NCBI GenBank assembly: GCA_002633005.1
Contig: NMRA01000434.1
Location: 281,464 to 345,463 of the forward strand
Direction: 5' to 3'
Length of the DNA stretch: 64,000 bases
Origin: Phoronis australis
Lineage: Eukaryota; Phoronida; Phoronidae
The position numbers were made by a program, and so were the translations under genes. Of this stretch, positions 62,282 to 64,000 are shown piece by piece. Position 1 is the first letter of the stretch, and every line of letters begins with the position of its first letter. The notes under the pieces are model-generated. The model was given only the letters and a program-made list of their open reading frames with translations. It ran no database searches and was not told the origin of the DNA.

Positions 62282-64000
62282 CTGGAAAGAAAATACAAAC
62301 ATGCTTTTAGATTGGATGCACCACACCAAACTATTGAAACTAGGAATGTGAGGCGGATACAATCATAACATTCAATCTATTAAAACATTCATATTGGCCT
62401 GAAAGTGAATTTGTACTTCCAAAAAAATATCAGATATGGTACAAAGAGAACAGGAATAGGAATCTCAGCATCAGTTTTTGGCATGAAAAACACTAAATAT
62501 ACATATTCAGTAGAAAATTATAGCATGCTCAACTGCTCTTCACATTTTCTTGGCCAAATAAATTAAGCTGTAGGCCAATTAAGTATACCAAACTGTGAGC
62601 TGAGAAATTTAAAGGTTGGACTAAATTTAAAGACCACCGAGTAGTACCATAATTGACCAGTAAAAGATAGTGCAATCTTTGACAAAAGTATAACCATTGA
62701 AACATCTGTTTACTGAAAATTTCAAATTTTGTCATTCAGCACTCAATAAACTTTTTTGATTCAGCCTGAAGTGGTTTAATTTCAAAATGTGTGATCAAAA
62801 TGGCACAAGTTTAGAAACCTGCTGTTTCTGAACTTTCTGAAATCTGTTCTTTTATTCCCAAATTTAAGTTTAATCGGTGCACCTATACCGTGGCATTTGT
62901 TTTGATCGAAACACTTCATTAACACATAGGCTGGGGTTTCTATGTCCGCATTGTATGAATTGGTTGGGACATGCCGCAAACTTGGGAATTATGCTCTCTT
63001 CGGTATCTGTTTTTTCTCGCAGCAAGTTGAGGCTAAATACATGGTGGACACTCATTAAGGTTAACCTGAGCAACAAGCAGGTCATTATCCAGGATTTCGA
63101 AAATAGGGTGTCCAAAATGGGGTTCCCAATATTCCAGGGCATCCATGATTCTGACGTGTAACCCCCCCCCACCCCCAGCAATCCCCCCAAACACACACAT
63201 TTTTTTATAAAAAAATGCAAAGACCAAGGTTTTTACATCTAAGTTTACAAAACAGCCTTTTCTAGTGAGCATTTTTACTAAAAAAAACTGTAGACCAAGA
63301 CTTTTACAATGCTATCTATCAAGTGTGAACATAGCAACATTGTATATACTTTGAATATACACTGCATATTTATTCCTGCTTTGAAAAAAAGAGCCCCCAC
63401 TGTGAGCCTTCGGAGGCTTCCTAGTATTCATTACAATGTGTTAGTCCAAACTTGAAAGGTTCCTATTGACAGTGAGCATCCAAATGATACATTGGGTGTC
63501 CTTGCCAGGGCATCCAGATTAGGACGCACCCTGCATAAAGGCCTGGCAACAAGCCTTGTCCATTAGTTGGATATTACAGTCTCTGATTTGGAGAAACAGT
63601 TTCATCGCATTTCATCAACTGAACAATGTCCCCGTTATTCAGTGATCGACTGGTTGTCATAATCAGGGAACGCTATACTTGACTAGTGATCTTTGGCTCA
63701 TGTATTTGTAGTAAAGGCCGAGATCACCCGAACCGGGGATCGAACCCGCGACCCCCATAAAACCGGCAAGCGTGCTAACCATTCAGCTAATAGGCAATTG
63801 CCCATTAGCGAGTAGCTAAGAGAGGCTCATATAATTCACCGGAAGCACATTTACAACATTCCCCCCTTTCCTACGGAACGGGCACGCGACAGGAAGGTGA
63901 ACACCAGGATGTCTCGCATACAGGTCATCAACGTCCCTTGGTACCTTTACCACCACAACACAGGTGAACACAAGGTCGTCTCTCATACAGGTCCTTGACT
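62282..64000. other. Upstream FAM184 intron, no coding exon recognised
   Basis: This stretch contains poly-C at 63163-63187 and a tRNA-derived element. Near the end it has direct repeats of GGTGAACAC with CTC.CATACAGGTC. I looked for an exon ending in phase before VIYALN and did not find a convincing one. Confidence 0.5.
63719..63800 (-). mobile_element. tRNA-derived SINE head
   Basis: On the minus strand, TAGCTGAATGGTTAGCACG resembles an RNA polymerase III A box. GGTTCGATCCC (63736-63746) is a perfect B box about 35 bp downstream. The region between does not fold into a good anticodon arm, so a SINE or tRNA relic is more likely than a working tRNA gene. Confidence 0.6.

Noticed and set aside
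62870-63220. 116-codon minus-strand frame as the missing FAM184 first exon
   Set aside because: It runs through a poly-C tract, has no coiled-coil character and has no donor in phase with VIYALN.
63719-63800. Functional tRNA gene
   Set aside because: The B box is good, but the anticodon arm cannot be paired convincingly.

Overview
This is a 64 kb window of animal nuclear DNA. Genes are split by GT-AG introns of about 0.3-3 kb (one of about 13 kb), the DNA is AT-rich, and it is dense in inverted-repeat elements and microsatellites. The proteins resemble bilaterian orthologues, and the repeats and the peptide GPCR suggest a marine invertebrate, either a lophotrochozoan or an invertebrate deuterostome. 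I cannot name the species. Nothing bacterial, no CRISPR array and no rRNA gene is visible. Single N bases lie at 22152, 32734 and 60318.

Layout. (1) 416-4921, plus strand: the last two coding exons of a proline-rich protein I do not recognise, with a 1.4 kb TA-flanked inverted-repeat element in the intron and a 58-bp tandem array in the 3' region. (2) 7737-13001, minus strand: a complete six-exon gene for the histone stem-loop binding protein SLBP. (3) 13002-13870: a divergent promoter region with E2F-like, CDE/CHR-like, E-box and CCAAT motifs. (4) 13871-27491, plus strand: a complete fifteen-exon CDC25 phosphatase with 14-3-3, KEN and DSG-type motifs and the HCEFSSER active site. (5) 27492-30672: a tail-to-tail intergenic region. 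(6) 30673-62281, minus strand: fifteen exons of a FAM184A-like coiled-coil protein, whose N-terminal exon lies beyond the window or was not found. (7) Inside its 13 kb intron (41761-54713): an intronless YKT6-like longin/prenyl SNARE gene (minus) and a two-exon peptide-type GPCR (plus), head to head. (8) Repeats fill most other introns, including a broken LINE, several MITE-like elements, two long related repeats at 50.8-52.3 and 57.7-59.2 kb, and a tRNA-derived SINE head near the right edge.

Functional picture. SLBP (S-phase histone mRNA metabolism) and CDC25 (CDK activation at cell-cycle transitions) start 870 bp apart on opposite strands, and the DNA between them carries motifs used by cell-cycle genes, so they may share regulation. 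The FAM184 locus hosts two unrelated genes in one intron. All exon joins below were checked by hand for GT-AG borders and continuous reading phase. Homology calls come from remembered family motifs, not from a search.
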